Shown: piece after piece, positions 23,602 to 34,838 of the stretch
How the letters are laid out: every line of letters begins with the position of its first letter
Position numbering within the stretch: position 1 is the stretch's first letter
NCBI GenBank assembly: GCA_037952775.1
Contig: JBANAY010000003.1
Location: forward strand, 29,822,001-29,886,000
DNA: 64,000 bases
Reading direction: 5' to 3'
Origin: Clonostachys chloroleuca
Lineage: Eukaryota > Ascomycota > Sordariomycetes > Hypocreales > Bionectriaceae
Position numbers and translations under genes: made by a program
Notes under the pieces: model-generated
The model's database searches: none
Told to the model about the DNA's origin: nothing
What the model saw: only the letters and a program-made list of their open reading frames with translations

Positions 23602-24793
23602 ATGGCTTTACCACGCTTTAGTCGTAAGAATCAATAATACTGGCTAATTTCGGGCTCTGTAGTTGTTAACTTGAATCTCCGCAGGTCTTGTTCGTTTTGT
23701 GCCACGGTCTGATACAGCCAAGATATTGATCGGCCAACCCGTCTCCCAACACATTGATGTCGGCCTGGCACTATACCAAGGCACTAATGTGCAGGCTGAA
23801 GTCTTCTCTGGATCCTCAGTATTGGCGCCTGGTGAAGCGACCGGAAACATAGAAGCCATAAGTCGTGTATTGTCACCACTTGCCTCAAGCGAGGTTGGGA
23901 CAATTCGCTGCATTGGGTTGAATGTATGTTTTTTTTGAAAATAAGATGCATAACTTGAAAAATAATTCTAATGGAGGCACCCGTCTAGTATAAGCAACAT
24001 GCAGAAGAAGTGAAATTAGACATTCCTACTGTACCAACAGTCTTCCTGTACGAGGTTAAGAATCTACGTCAATCTCGTTGTCACTAATATTGAGAATAGA
24101 AAACCGAATACTTCATTAGGCGATCCATGGCCAGCTCCAACAGTATTGCCAAAGTTGTCACAGATAGACGACTGCGCAGATTATGAGGCCGAGCTCGCGG
24201 TCATCATCGGAAAGTCAGCCAAGAATGTGACTGAAGCTGAAGCCATGGAATACGTGCTTGGATACTCGGCTGCAAACGATATCTCGAGCCGAACATCCCA
24301 GTTCAACACATCTCAGTGGTGCTTCTCCAAAGGATTCGATGGATCTTGTCCCTTGGGTGTGTGCTCTCGGGCTCACTTATGGAAGATTAACTAAAAGTGC
24401 TAACTTTCACTGCCAGGCCCGACGGTTGTTTCCAAATCTTTGATACCTGACCCTTCCAAGCTTCATATCAGGGGTCTGAAGAATGGGAAGGTCTTGCAAG
24501 ACTGCGGGCTAGAGTGGGTTGCCTTGTTTTAGGATCCGCCTTATCGAAACATAACCCTTATTGAAACATACTAATGTCGTAACAGCGATTTAATTTTCAG
24601 CATTCCCAAAATTGTCAGCTTCCTCTCTCAAAGCTCTACTCTACCAGCCGGGACGGTGATTATCACTGGTACCCCGGCTGGTGTGGGCGCTGGGAAGAAC
24701 CCAAAGGTTACCCTCAAGCAAGGTGACACATATTCGGTCGAACTTCAACCATTCATTGGAACGTTGATCAACGTATTTGAAAACGAGGCATGA
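23602..24793 (+). CDS. Fumarylacetoacetate hydrolase (FAH) family protein
   Basis: Six exons (23602-23623, 23685-23923, 23989-24047, 24100-24356, 24417-24513, 24586-24793) join in frame to 293 residues. The N-terminal VRFVPRSD and IRCIGLNYKQHAEE are typical FAH-fold starts. PTVLPKLSQIDDCADYEAEL followed by AVIIGK carries the conserved acidic metal ligands. GFDGSCPLGPTVV spans a splice junction, and TVIITGTPAGVGAG is the classic C-terminal motif. The family includes 2-hydroxyhepta-2,4-dienedioate isomerases, fumarylpyruvate hydrolases and acylpyruvases that cleave or isomerise ring-opened aromatic products. Near an FAD hydroxylase and a Zn2Cys6 regulator, a role late in aromatic breakdown is likely; the exact substrate is not. 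Confidence 0.93.
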
Positions 24794-25133
24794 AGGTGGA
24801 AATAGACCATACCAATAAAGATCTTCAAGAGACTTAACAAATATCAGTTGAATTTCATCTAAATTAAATAAGGGTGGACTTTCCCTGAATGAAAAGCGTA
24901 CTTAGAACTAGCTAGGATGAGAGTGCCTTGGTTTTGAGCAGCTCCAAGTGGAGTCACGGAAACCGAGCTTTCTGGTCAAATCTATACTATAGACATTATT
25001 TTAACGCAGCCCTACTTATCTCCCATATCGTTTGTTGTAAACAAATCTTAAAGACTCAAGTTCCCGTGTCTTGTGCGAATGCATTTCAAAGAGTCCATTC
25101 TACTCAGTTGGATATATGATGCAAATGCATGTC
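24794..25133. other. Short convergent intergenic region
   Basis: Only 3' flanks of the neighbouring genes are expected here. No further feature is seen. Confidence 0.5.
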
Positions 25134-25617
25134 CTATTCGTCCCTAGATGCCTCCAAAAGCTTAGGAAACTGCTCCTTCAGATGCTCCACGATAGCGTCA
25201 GGTCCTTTATCCACCTGCAGTCCGTGAGGAATGGCATAAGTCTTAATCCCAGGCACCAGCGACTTGGCCAACTCCCGCATCGCCGTGCTCTCTTCGACTG
25301 TCCACATGGATGCACAGCACTATCTCTATGTCAGCGTAGACCATGCCCATGATCTGCAATTTGGCTTACCAGAACGTCGGGCTGAACCCTTTCCACAGTC
25401 TCTTTTACTTCATCCTTGCCTGAGATTGTGTTAGCTAACACTCTAGTACACACATTAAGGTTAAACTGGTGTGCTTACTCGCGCAATTGGCAGCGTGAAT
25501 AATGGTGTAACTGTCGGCCAGCTCACCAACCACTCTACCGATCAGCCTCTTCGCACGCTCAGGGGCGTTGTTCACGGTGACGAGCTTGTAAGGGCCTTTC
25601 GGAGAGGTGGAAGTCAT
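25134..25617 (-). CDS. Small conserved-looking protein of unknown function (124 residues)
   Basis: Three exons, 25617-25479, 25419-25370 and 25319-25134, join in frame. The protein starts MTSTSPKGPYKLVTVNNAPE and contains a beta-alpha-beta-like alternation, with VTVNN, YTIIHAANCAS, VERVQPDVL and VPGIKTYAIPHGL as strand-loop pieces and a helical tail (AIVEHLKEQFPKLLE). It has no signal peptide or membrane segment. The pattern would suit a small Rossmann-like or flavodoxin-like fold, but I recognise no family. It is divergent from the FAD monooxygenase (about 500 bases between starts) and convergent with the FAH-family gene, so it probably belongs to the same catabolic group. Three clean splice junctions argue it is a real gene. 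Confidence 0.75.
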
Positions 25618-26112
25618 TTTGAGGAAGGTTGTTTGTGCAAGCGGTAACCCCTACGGAGATATTTCTACTGATGTTGGGCTTTATCTTGATTTTATTCGAC
25701 AGGAACAATATCCGGCCGTATCACAGGAAGTTCACTATGGACGCTCCTGACCCCGCCAATTGCAAACCCCTGATCCGTATATCCGCACGCCATGGACATC
25801 TGAGATAAAGACTCCGCGGGGGTTGCGGATATCCCGCTTCCGATTGGGCAGGAATTGCCGGCTGACGTAGAATGGTGAGGAGTTAACGCGGAGATCCGGG
25901 GTCGAGTTGGGGAGGCCATGTCTGCCCCGGCGGGGATACAGCCGGTCATGGTCTTGTCTGGATCAGTTGCACTGAGGTGTAAAACAATGGCAGGGTGTGA
26001 GGATAAAGGAAATTTTGGTAATGATCGCAAGTAGTCCCAGTATCTCGTTGTCAAGTACTGAGGCAACAAGCAATTCAACACACCAGTATAACCTGAATCA
26101 CTGAATCACAAC
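25618..26112. promoter_or_regulatory. Divergent promoter with a CGG-N5-CCG palindrome
   Basis: Between the small protein gene and the monooxygenase gene lies CGGATATCCCG at 25826-25836, a CGG/CCG inverted pair with five-base spacing, the layout used by many Zn2Cys6 regulators. Other GC boxes (CCCCGGCGGGG near 25926, TCCGGCCG near 25710) are nearby. The adjacent regulator at 27757-30403 is the natural candidate. Binding is inferred, not shown. Confidence 0.45.
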
Positions 26113-27622
26113 ATGACGGTCAACGGGACTTCATGGCAGACGAGGGCGCTGAAGGATGCCCCCATTGTGATTATTGGAGCAGGTACGTAACACATAACTC
26201 TCCTGACAGACAGAACAACTAGGCTAACCGCCACAAGGCATGGGCGGCCTTGCTACCGCTTTAGCACTAGCAAAGAAGGGGTTCAAAGACATCCAAGTAA
26301 TTGAACGGGCTTCTGGGCTGGGCTTCGTTGGGGCAGGTATCCAGATGGCACCTAATGTGGCTCGCATCCTCACACGCCTTGGATGTTGGAGCCCCGTAGA
26401 GGCGGAAGCGACTGATGTCCTGGAGACGAGTATTCGAGGTGAGTTGCGCCCCAACTTCAACGAACACCTCGCTGATAATTGGTACGTAGATGGTGCCTCA
26501 AACCAGGAGTTAGCTCATGTTGATATGCCCAATATTCGAAAAATGTACGGTTACCCGCACTGCACTGGTCACCGAGCCACTCTTGCTGGAAGCCTCTACG
26601 ACGCTTGCAAACTCGAGCCTGCGATCAAATTCAAGTTCGGGCACAGCTTACGGAGCATAGAATCGTTTGCTCCGCAAGCCACCTTCACGCTTCAAACAGA
26701 GACGGGGGAGACCTTGCAAATGAAGGCTGCCGTCCTTATTGGAGCTGACGGCGTCAAGTCCATTGCTCGCGCAGCACTTCTTTCAAGAGCCGGGTTATCA
26801 GAGTCTGTAGAAGACACCGGCCAGGCTGCCTACAGAATCCTGTTGCCTCGAGAAGCCATGACCAACGATCCTGAAATGATGAAGCTTCTCGATAGCAACC
26901 AGGTGACTCGCTGGATCGGAGAGAAACGCCACTGGATCTGCTACCCGATCGCCTCCAGAACCATCTACAACATGTCTTCCATCCAGCCAGACGACAACTT
27001 TGCCGCGGCTCCATCGTCAACATATACAACCAAGGGGTCTAAGAAGGCCATGATGGACGTCTTTTCCGACTTTTGCCCTCTGGTTCTGCGCATGCTCAAC
27101 TTGGTACCAGAGGGGGAGGTCTGCGAGTGGAAGCTACGGTCACAGAAGCCTTTGCCTACATGGGTGCATGGATCCGTCGCTCTGCTGGGAGATGCCTGCC
27201 ACCCGACGTTGCCTCATTTAAATCAAGGCGCTGGCCTAGCCATTGAAGATGCCGCGGTACTTGCCGAGGTGCTGGATCGCGCTCCTGACGCGACTCCCGA
27301 GTCTATCAATAGGTGTCTTCAAGTCTATGAGGCACTTCGGAAGCCGCGTGCAACTAATTTGGTGGAGCTTGCTGCCCTATCTGGGCGGACACTGCATCTG
27401 GGCCAGGGAAAGGCGAAAGAGGAGCGTGATAAGCAGTTCGCAGAGGCAAATGGAGGTGGCAAGGTTCCTGACAAGTGGGCTTCACCAGAGGTGCAGAAGA
27501 TGATATATTCTTATGATTGTATGCAAGAGGCTGCGGCCAAGTTTGATGAAGTGTATAAGAAGCTTGAGAAGAGTATTTGGAATCGTCTGCGATGCTTCGT
27601 TAGAATGCAATTACGCTGGTAA
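26113..27622 (+). CDS. FAD-dependent monooxygenase, salicylate-hydroxylase-like
   Basis: Two exons, 26113-26182 and 26238-27622, give 484 residues. The splice junction lies inside the dinucleotide-binding motif VIIGAGMGGLATALAL (residues 19-34), followed by VIERASGLGFVGAGIQM. The second FAD motif LIGADGVKS is near residue 178, and the C-terminal FAD-binding box reads ALLGDACHPTLPHLNQGAG (about 332-350). This order defines group A aromatic hydroxylases (PHBH fold; salicylate and 6-hydroxynicotinate hydroxylase-like), which use NAD(P)H and O2 to hydroxylate an aromatic acid. Length is close to the usual 420-460. With the FAH-family enzyme 1.3 kb away it suggests an aromatic acid degradation group. 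It is convergent with a Zn2Cys6 regulator. Confidence 0.93.
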
Positions 27623-27756
27623 GAAGTTAATTCATGTATATGCAAACGAGCCCAGCGAAATCGATGAGAGGCATATGAGATATCTGATTAGTAAATACTG
27701 CAAGTACATTCCCTAGATGAAAGGATTACAAATGTATTATGGAAGAAAATGTCTGC

Positions 27757-30403
27757 TCATATCAGGCCCGCGGCGTCAAAATCTGAAACTCCCAACTCCA
27801 GCCCAAAAAGGTCCAGGTCCGCCATACTCGCCACATGCTGTCCTTGCAAAAACTCGGCAATACCGTCCCCAGAGTACCCAGCTCCAGTTTCAAATTGATA
27901 TTCTCTTGCAGCGGGTGCCAAGTGGTCCCGAACACCCGGTATAGACGAAAGATGAACTCTCATGGTTTCATGAGGCCCCTGCTGTATAGATTGGGAGCCT
28001 AGTTCAGGTCAGTGAATTGCTAGAGTAGAGAGGCAATAATGAATAGCCGATCAACCCCACCTTTGTTTGACAGCACATCTAGATGACGTTGGAGGCACCG
28101 GTGGGCTTTCACGCTCATAGCGCTTGAGGCACCGATTGCCCTCAACCTATCAAGGCAACCCCGTAGTTTCATTTCCAGATCCGAGCTATCGTGCCCGAGA
28201 GCCAAGTAATTGATGACAGTGTTTCCAGAGGCTAACCAAAACGCGAACATGTGGAGGGAGATGGTAAGAGCTAAAACTATCAGCCGTTTACCCTTTTGAA
28301 TAAAGGAACTGATCCCAACTTACCGCCGTAGTTACAGGTCCACCAAGCCGTATTCTTCTTGAAGAATGATGGGCACTGGACCATAATACCGCTGATAAGG
28401 AACCCAAAATCCTGTACAGCTCTCAAGTCGTTCTGGAGTAAGCCGCTGATGGTGTTTTGGTGGACTCCAGGAGGAACACCACTCTTCTTGCTGTGGGTAC
28501 TCTTCTCAAGCGACGTCATGAGAAGAGGTCCGTGAACTAACAGCATAGTTCGGTAATAGTATATAGATAATAAGATGCCCTGTGTTTTCGCTTCAAAATC
28601 TGCGGGCGTCCAGCTAGTGACATTAGTTTCCGAGGTGATGATCGTTGAGGGAGGTTGCTCATTTAGCCAGCTTTCCAACCGCAAAGATAGCTCCAGGGTC
28701 TTGCCGAGCAAGTCTGGCATCTCGAGCCTGAATGAAGGATCGATATTCGATCCGCAGAGTGAGTCAAGAGCAGTACCCATGATTTCGTGGAGCGCTCTAC
28801 GCGGGTTTTGCGTTAGAAACGGTGTCACAGATTTAGGGCGATATTGGGGGCTCATTACACAAGATTGCGGAAATATTCCAGATCTTCCTTGGGGTATTGC
28901 ATTTCAAGTGTTCTCTGCTGGTTGGACGAATCGATTAGATTTAGAATTTCCATTCTGATGTGCTGCACAGGTATCAGACACGGCTGTCCCAAGGCAGAAC
29001 TCAGCATTCTATGACGAGGTGAGTATCAGCTTTAGAAGGCAAGGCAACGATTATTACCTGTCTTGATTAATGACCGCAAACCATAACCTCGAGCGTACTT
29101 CTTTCTGAGCAGGTGTCAGGTGGCCGTATGAGGATGGTGCATGGACTCCAAGGTGGTATGCCGATTTAACCGCCAAGGCATGCGTCGTCAAACTCTCCGT
29201 TGACCTCTGGCTATTCTGCTGGAAGCTAGAAACCAACAACAGCGCTTGGACTAATTAACCGTCAGCTTGAGGTCCAGAAAATTGCGACTGGGAGTATCCT
29301 ACGGAGCTCGATGCTAGGGGTATAAAGCGTCCTGGGGTCCAAGGCACTCAGAGTCCGCAGATAAAATGGTTCCGCCATCTGTGTATTAGTGACTGATAAT
29401 GAATGGGCGAAAACAATATAAAGCAGGGCTTGCACCGAACGAGGTGCTGGCACATCGTCTGCGGTCGACTCAACTCTCTCTAGACTGTCGGTAACTGCGG
29501 ACTCGCTAATGTAGGGCAAGACAGCGCCCACTGTATCGAAGAAGCGAGCAATCCAACTGATGGCAGTGTCATGCTCGGGCATCGAACCCGGTATTGAAGA
29601 ATATCTTCCATAATACTCACCGATGCAGGATGGCTGTGGCCTAGGTAGCTGTAGGGGCCCTTCATTTGCTCTAATTTGCCGCAGAGGCTCCTGGAAAAGG
29701 CGAATCTTCCGGTGCCCCAGGTTGGCAATTGTGGCTGTGAGAGACCAGAAGAGAGAGTGATTGGAGCTTGTACCTGTTTTCATGGGCTTTAGCATAGGTT
29801 CTGGGTAATGGAAGAGACGGGAGAGTTACCAAAATAGCAGATGCTGCTCTGTGCAGAGGGGTGGTCAAAGACACCGGCGGCTAGGACATCGATGACCGAC
29901 TCTGGCTCTGATCGTCCAGTCGCGGATGTTGCTTTCTGGTTGGGGTGATTTCTCTCGGCTTCCAATCCTGGAGAAGTGCCCAGGTCAGAGATGCGGGCGT
30001 CAACGCTGCCGGAATGCTCAGCGTCATCGGGATGCGCCGCGGTCGCAGCCAGGCGCGACTCCAATTCGGCGACTCTGCTGCGCAACTCGAGATTTGCTCT
30101 GTCCCCAAAGGTCAACACGATACTTGGAATAGGCGCGCAGATTGGAGTAAGCTACCTGCGCTCTACCTGGCGGTTCAGGCGCTTGTCCTGGGTATTCTGC
30201 GAGTAGACACATTCGGCGTTCAGGCGGCTACATCGCTCGCACACGGGTCTCATGCCATCGCACTACTTGAAGGGTAAGCGTACGAACGGACGCATGATGA
30301 ACGTGAACGAGGATGCTCTCACCCTGGACTTGGTCTTCCGGCAGGCGTTACATGCGACCGAGGCTCGCTGGCGCCTGACCAGTGCGTCATTATTGCGGTC
30401 CAT
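27757..30403 (-). CDS. Zn2Cys6 transcription factor with fungal-specific domain
   Basis: About nine exons. Exon 1 (30403-30323) and exon 2 (30262-30156) build the zinc cluster ACNACRKTKSR / CDGMRPVCERCSRLNAECVY at about residues 17-46, the intron falling inside it. Exon 3 starts at 30098 and gives a leucine-rich coiled coil (LRSRVAELESRL). Later exons, each joinable in frame, carry the middle homology region: HSLFWSLTATIANLG, FFDTVGAVLPYISE, QALLLVSSFQQNSQRSTESL, AYHLGVHAPSSYGHLTP and EVRSRLWFAVINQDR, the last being the common fungal_trans signature. The C-terminus ends in a short acidic/hydrophobic tail (MADLDLFGLELGVSD) that could be an activation domain. The total is about 690 residues. 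Its position beside the monooxygenase, small protein and FAH-family genes makes it their probable regulator. Confidence 0.88.
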
Positions 30404-32135
30404 GCTGAGTCCCGAACACGGCCTTCATTTGGGGCCCGGTGTGTGTGTGTAACCGGATTGTGGAATCCGAGCCGCGCGTGCTGTGTCTGCACGATGTCAC
30501 GAGATGGAAGAACTGGGAGTTGAGGTCGAATTCTGCGAAGCGAGTGGCGGAACTGTTCCCGTCTGGGGCCGTTCCGCCATCTGGAGATTTCGCTTACCGA
30601 GCCCTCTTGGGAACCGTCCCCAGACTCCTCCAACAGGCAAATTCCAGGTCCCGTACATTATGGTACTTAGGTAGGTGCCTGGTAGTGGGAAGGGCGCTGT
30701 TTACCTAATCCGCAGTGCCTCCCACAAATTACCACAGGGCATCTCCAGTGGGCCAAGCGCTGTATCTCCAAGAATCTCAATACTATACCTGTGAACGTTT
30801 CAAGTCATCCCTGGTGATGTGTCAGATGTGTCACTCAAAAATGGTTGAAAACAATCCAGATCGATGATCCCATCGTATACCAACCGCTGGCAAAGACTAT
30901 TTCCTCTAGAAGCGTGATGGCAAATAGAAACCACGGTTCTTCCGAGTTGGCCTATCTAAGGCACAACATAATTACGATTGGGTTGGTTTGGTGTGTGCTT
31001 GGTATAGGGTAACTTTCAGTTGAGCAAACCCATCGCCGACGACGAAAACCATGATAGAGAACTATCCCAATTTGCAAATATTCACTTGTAACAAATAAAT
31101 TGGAGAAACACAAGATGGCTGTGTTCTCGAAGCTTCCTATCATGACCAAGAGTTTCCAAATATCAACTATCCATAGGGACCCCTCAAAATATCATATCCC
31201 GTTCTTAGTACTTGTCCATGTTTCACGTAGATTCAGTACCTCTAGGGATCCAAAACCACACCCGATCCAATCCCTAAGAAGTTAAAGGTGTCTTCTAACA
31301 AACGTCCAAAATCATTATTTATTCCCAGTTTCCTACTCATCGTAGTCCGAAACAATGCAGTTGCATCGGAGTTTATACATACAAGCCGGCGCAGAGACAC
31401 AGCATGTTAACAAAACAAGTTCTATATGATCATCAAGATACTGGCTTGTATAGAAAACAGAGAAGAGCTGAAACAGATTTTGACGGGATGGCGTAACTGC
31501 GTCGTAAGCCTCAATCAATGCCCCGCGCTGCCTGTGGATCAGAGCCGATCATCCGACTCCATGAGAGGATTTAGGGGACAGTACTCCTTCCAATAGGCTG
31601 CCACTGGATGTAGCAAATGAACGGATATGTCAAGCTAGAGGCACCATGCATGGAGCCGATCGCCGAAGGATCCACAACCTGAAAGCTTGACTTGCTTGAC
31701 AATGCAAAACTAGCCGCTTTGACGGATGCAACGGCCACTTGAAACGAGTTAAATGGGGCATCCCGAGACCGCGAAGGGACAGGCTGTATCTGATTCGGGG
31801 AGGTAGGGTTTGAGAGTGTTTCAAGCAAGCAAATTCCCTTCTATTTCCAAAGCGCGATCATCACATCACTCAAACACACGGTTGAACGGCAACGCCCCGT
31901 GTGGGCCAGTAATCCCATCGGCAAGGAGGGACCTAGCATCGGCGAGATCTGCACGCAGGCCTCCCATCGTAGGTATAGATAGTGTTCCTGTCAAAGGTAG
32001 GTATATATAGTTGGTCATTCGACCTCATGATTGAAACTTGCTCTCCAGTCTCTCAGACACACCTTCCATTCATTTCCTATTCGGCTGGCCTTTACTTTCT
32101 TTTCCACAGTCAACCGTGAACTTTCAACCGCAACA
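30404..32135. other. 1.7-kb intergenic region, no gene recognised
   Basis: This holds the promoter of the regulator ending at 30403 and of the secreted protein gene at 32136. Short open frames exist on both strands without motifs or exon logic. A good TATA-like TATATATAG lies at 32002-32010, about 130 bases before the next start. Confidence 0.45.
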
Positions 32136-32549
32136 ATGGGCCGGCCCCAGCTTTTTCTCCTCGCCCTGCTTTCGACAAGCAGCTGGGCCGCGACTACCAC
32201 CACCACCAAGGCAACCTCTGTGGTTCACTTTGAGACACCGACAGGATTTCCAAGCGGGTTTCCCACCGATGTCCCATCGGGATGCCCTGGATTTCCCGGT
32301 GGACATCACACTCCCGGCCACGGTCACCACACTCCTGGCCATAGTCACCACACTCCTCCCAGTGGCTTCCCAACTGATTTCCCCTCTGGCACACCCACTC
32401 CCGGTGCCGGTGGCCACCATCATCACTGGCCTCCTCACTGTGGTACTCCTCCTGCAGGATGGCCCAGCGGCACTCCTCCGGCTGGCCGCCCCACAGGCAC
32501 ACCAGGTGCTGGGAAGTCTGGCTTCGAGACCCGCACCCATACAGCGTGA
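32136..32549 (+). CDS. Small secreted His/Gly/Pro-rich repeat protein
   Basis: A single frame gives 137 residues from the ATG at 32136, about 130 bases after a TATATATAG. Residues 1-19 (MGRPQLFLLALLSTSSWAA) form a clean signal peptide, followed by a Thr run. The rest is low-complexity: SGFPTDVPSG / SGFPTDFPSG units, three GHHTPGH-like units and a GGHHHHWPPH cluster, then GTPPAGWPSGTPPAGRP repeats. About 13 His in 118 mature residues suggest metal or acid-pH binding, but no domain is present. There are no cysteines apart from two near PSGCPGF and PPHCGTP, which could form one disulfide. Such proteins occur as fungal cell-wall or effector-like proteins. Two overlapping frames on either strand are shadows; the signal peptide decides the frame. 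Confidence 0.7.
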   Translation: MGRPQLFLLALLSTSSWAATTTTTKATSVVHFETPTGFPSGFPTDVPSGCPGFPGGHHTPGHGHHTPGHSHHTPPSGFPTDFPSGTPTPGAGGHHHHWPPHCGTPPAGWPSGTPPAGRPTGTPGAGKSGFETRTHTA

Positions 32550-33008
32550 GCTGCCTAGCAAAGAGGCCAAGAACTAGATGAGTCGTCCAAAGGAGAATAT
32601 ACGATGAACTGGTGGTGTTCAAGGTATCTGCAGCGATGGTGGGCCCTATCAGACGTGCTGGAAACCGCTTTGTGCAAAAGTGCAACTTTCATATCTGGTT
32701 TTGGGAGGATGACTAGTTCAGGTTAACACAGAAAAGATTTCCCTCTCTGAAAGAATTCAGATCTTGCACATGTATCTTCTCCATTCCAACTAAAGGTATA
32801 TGTGATATTTTGAAGTAATTTCATAAAGTGCTAAGTATCGCCAAGATGGTGATATGTAATGTATGCTAGGCGTTCTATCCCAAAAGTGCTTTCTTCCATT
32901 TGGTTTCCATTGTTCATGCTCTTTTTATCCTTGCCTGAATGTATTCTTTTTCTCACCAGTGCCGGCCCAGCCGACATTTTGTCAATAAACTCGCTGACAT
33001 CAATGCTT
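32550..33008. other. Convergent intergenic region
   Basis: Only 3' flanks of the two neighbouring genes are expected. A few AATAAA/TGTA-like signals occur; nothing else is seen. Confidence 0.4.
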
Positions 33009-34838
33009 TTAGTTGTTGTTGGTCGGGTAGTGACTCCTCAGCCGCAGCTGGCGGCCCTTCCAGAAGAAGATCCACGGCACAGGTATCATGATCACACTAA
33101 TGAAGGCGAAAATGCTCCCTGCCCAGTGGATCCCAATCGAGGAGTCGTATAGCCGGATGATGAACTGGGGAAATGCTGCGCCCATGGCGAACCTCAGCAT
33201 CCCATTTGCCGCAACTGCCGATGCGGAGTTTGCAGTTCCGTACACGTCGATCAGATACGCCATGCACGATAGGAAGCTGGCAAGCGTTCCCCAGCCGAAT
33301 GGCAGACCAGCCAATACGGGTACGATCCAGTGTGTATTTTGATCCGGAGTCCACGCGTACCACTGTGATTGGGTGAGTATTAGAGCCCAACCAGGAGTGT
33401 AAAATCTTGAGGAACTTACAAAAAGCCCAATTGGAACCAGCCAAGACCCGAAGAGGGCTGCGTACAATCGGTATTCAGGGGCTGCCGTGCCATTGGTACG
33501 AATGACCTCCTTTTGGTACTTGATCTTATCAAAGATCCCGAATGTCGCAACGCCAAAAAGGAAACCTGAATTCATGTGTGAAAATTAGGAGATGATTACA
33601 AGAGAAAGGAATTCTTTGGTTGGGCACATACCAATAATAACTGGAATATAACATAATCCAATCTGGCGCTGGTCGAATGAGTATACCTTTGTATAGATGT
33701 ATGCATATGATCCAAAGAAGGAGAAGATCATGGCAAAGCTGTAGGCTGAATAGAGGCCGAGGAATATCGAGAGCGGCTGCGACACGTGAGCATTCAAAAG
33801 ATCACACCATGCCATTTCAAGCTCTTACCTCAAAGAGACACATGTGCAGGGGCCTGAGCAAGCCTTTGACAATCTTCTTGGTCGTTTCGGGGGCAGTGTC
33901 TGTCTTCACATGACCCCCCTCTTCTTTGCCCGCAAATAGAGGATTCTGTGCTTGGAAGTCTCCTTCATAAACATAATGGCAACGCCGACGGGCGCCAGAA
34001 TACACAGCATAACCCAGACAGACCACTTCCAGTTGTTGTCGTACTGGTGGAGGATGTATGCGCCCATCAACGGCCCCAGTGTCGGTCCCAGGAACGGTGC
34101 CAGCACATACGGCACGCCCACCTTAGCGGCATATTTCATGTCCCACACATCCGAGAGGGTACCTGGCATCGGAGTAAATCCCTGCACATCGTATTCTCGA
34201 TCGCCAGAAGAAAAGACATACCTGCCCCGACTGCTAAAACACCTGACCCGCAGGTGCCTGCCAGGAATCTGAATACGACGAGGACCGTGAATTTATCCGA
34301 CGCTGCTGCGATGGCATTGAATATGACAAGGGTCGGAAAGTTGAACCAGTAGATCCACCGACGCCCGTATAGCTCAGAGATGGGAGAGGTTATGCATGGG
34401 CCAATGACAAAACCGGCGGTGTAGAGGGACACGGGGAGCAGCGCCACGTTCCTGCTGACCTTGAACTGCTCTTCGATGGCGGGAATCGCTGCGACAAAGG
34501 TGGAAATACCGGCGGTCCTGTTCAATTGATGGCGAGTCAGCACGTACCCTCCCAAGGTCCAGCATGGCTTGGATGAGAGCAGACAGTCACATACAGTCCA
34601 AATCCATATACTGCCGGTATCGCGCTGTGCATGACTCTCTGCCACGTCGGCCAGTTGTGCGGATTGTCAGCGTCATCTGGGCCATCCCAATCCAGTTCCT
34701 TGGCCAAATCATTTGGTTGCACGGGGGAGGGGGTTCGGTCAGAGATGGAGGCTGCTCGTCGTCCTTGATGGATACTTTGAATGTCTCTTCGAGTTCGATG
34801 TATTCGCCCGAGTGTACCGTGGTAGAATCTTGCATCAT
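33009..34838 (-). pseudogene. MFS transporter (DHA1 drug:H+ antiporter type) with two apparent frameshifts
   Basis: Seven exons can be traced from the ATG at 34838 to the stop at 33009. Family signs are DDADNPHNW before helix 1, SELYGRRWIYWFNFP (MFS motif A), VFRFLAGTCGSG, GTLSDVWDMKYAAKVGVPYV across a splice junction, GPTLGPLMGAYI (antiporter-type motif C) and a full set of C-terminal helices up to 33009. This is the polyamine/drug DHA1 group, about 490 residues, at the plasma membrane. Two places need a one-base shift: in exon 1 at a C-run (GGGGGAGGGGG on + at 34723-34733), and in the central cytoplasmic loop at a six-C run (33914-33919 on +). Both are homopolymers, so sequencing error is a real alternative to true decay. 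Everything else, including all splice sites, is intact. Confidence 0.8.
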
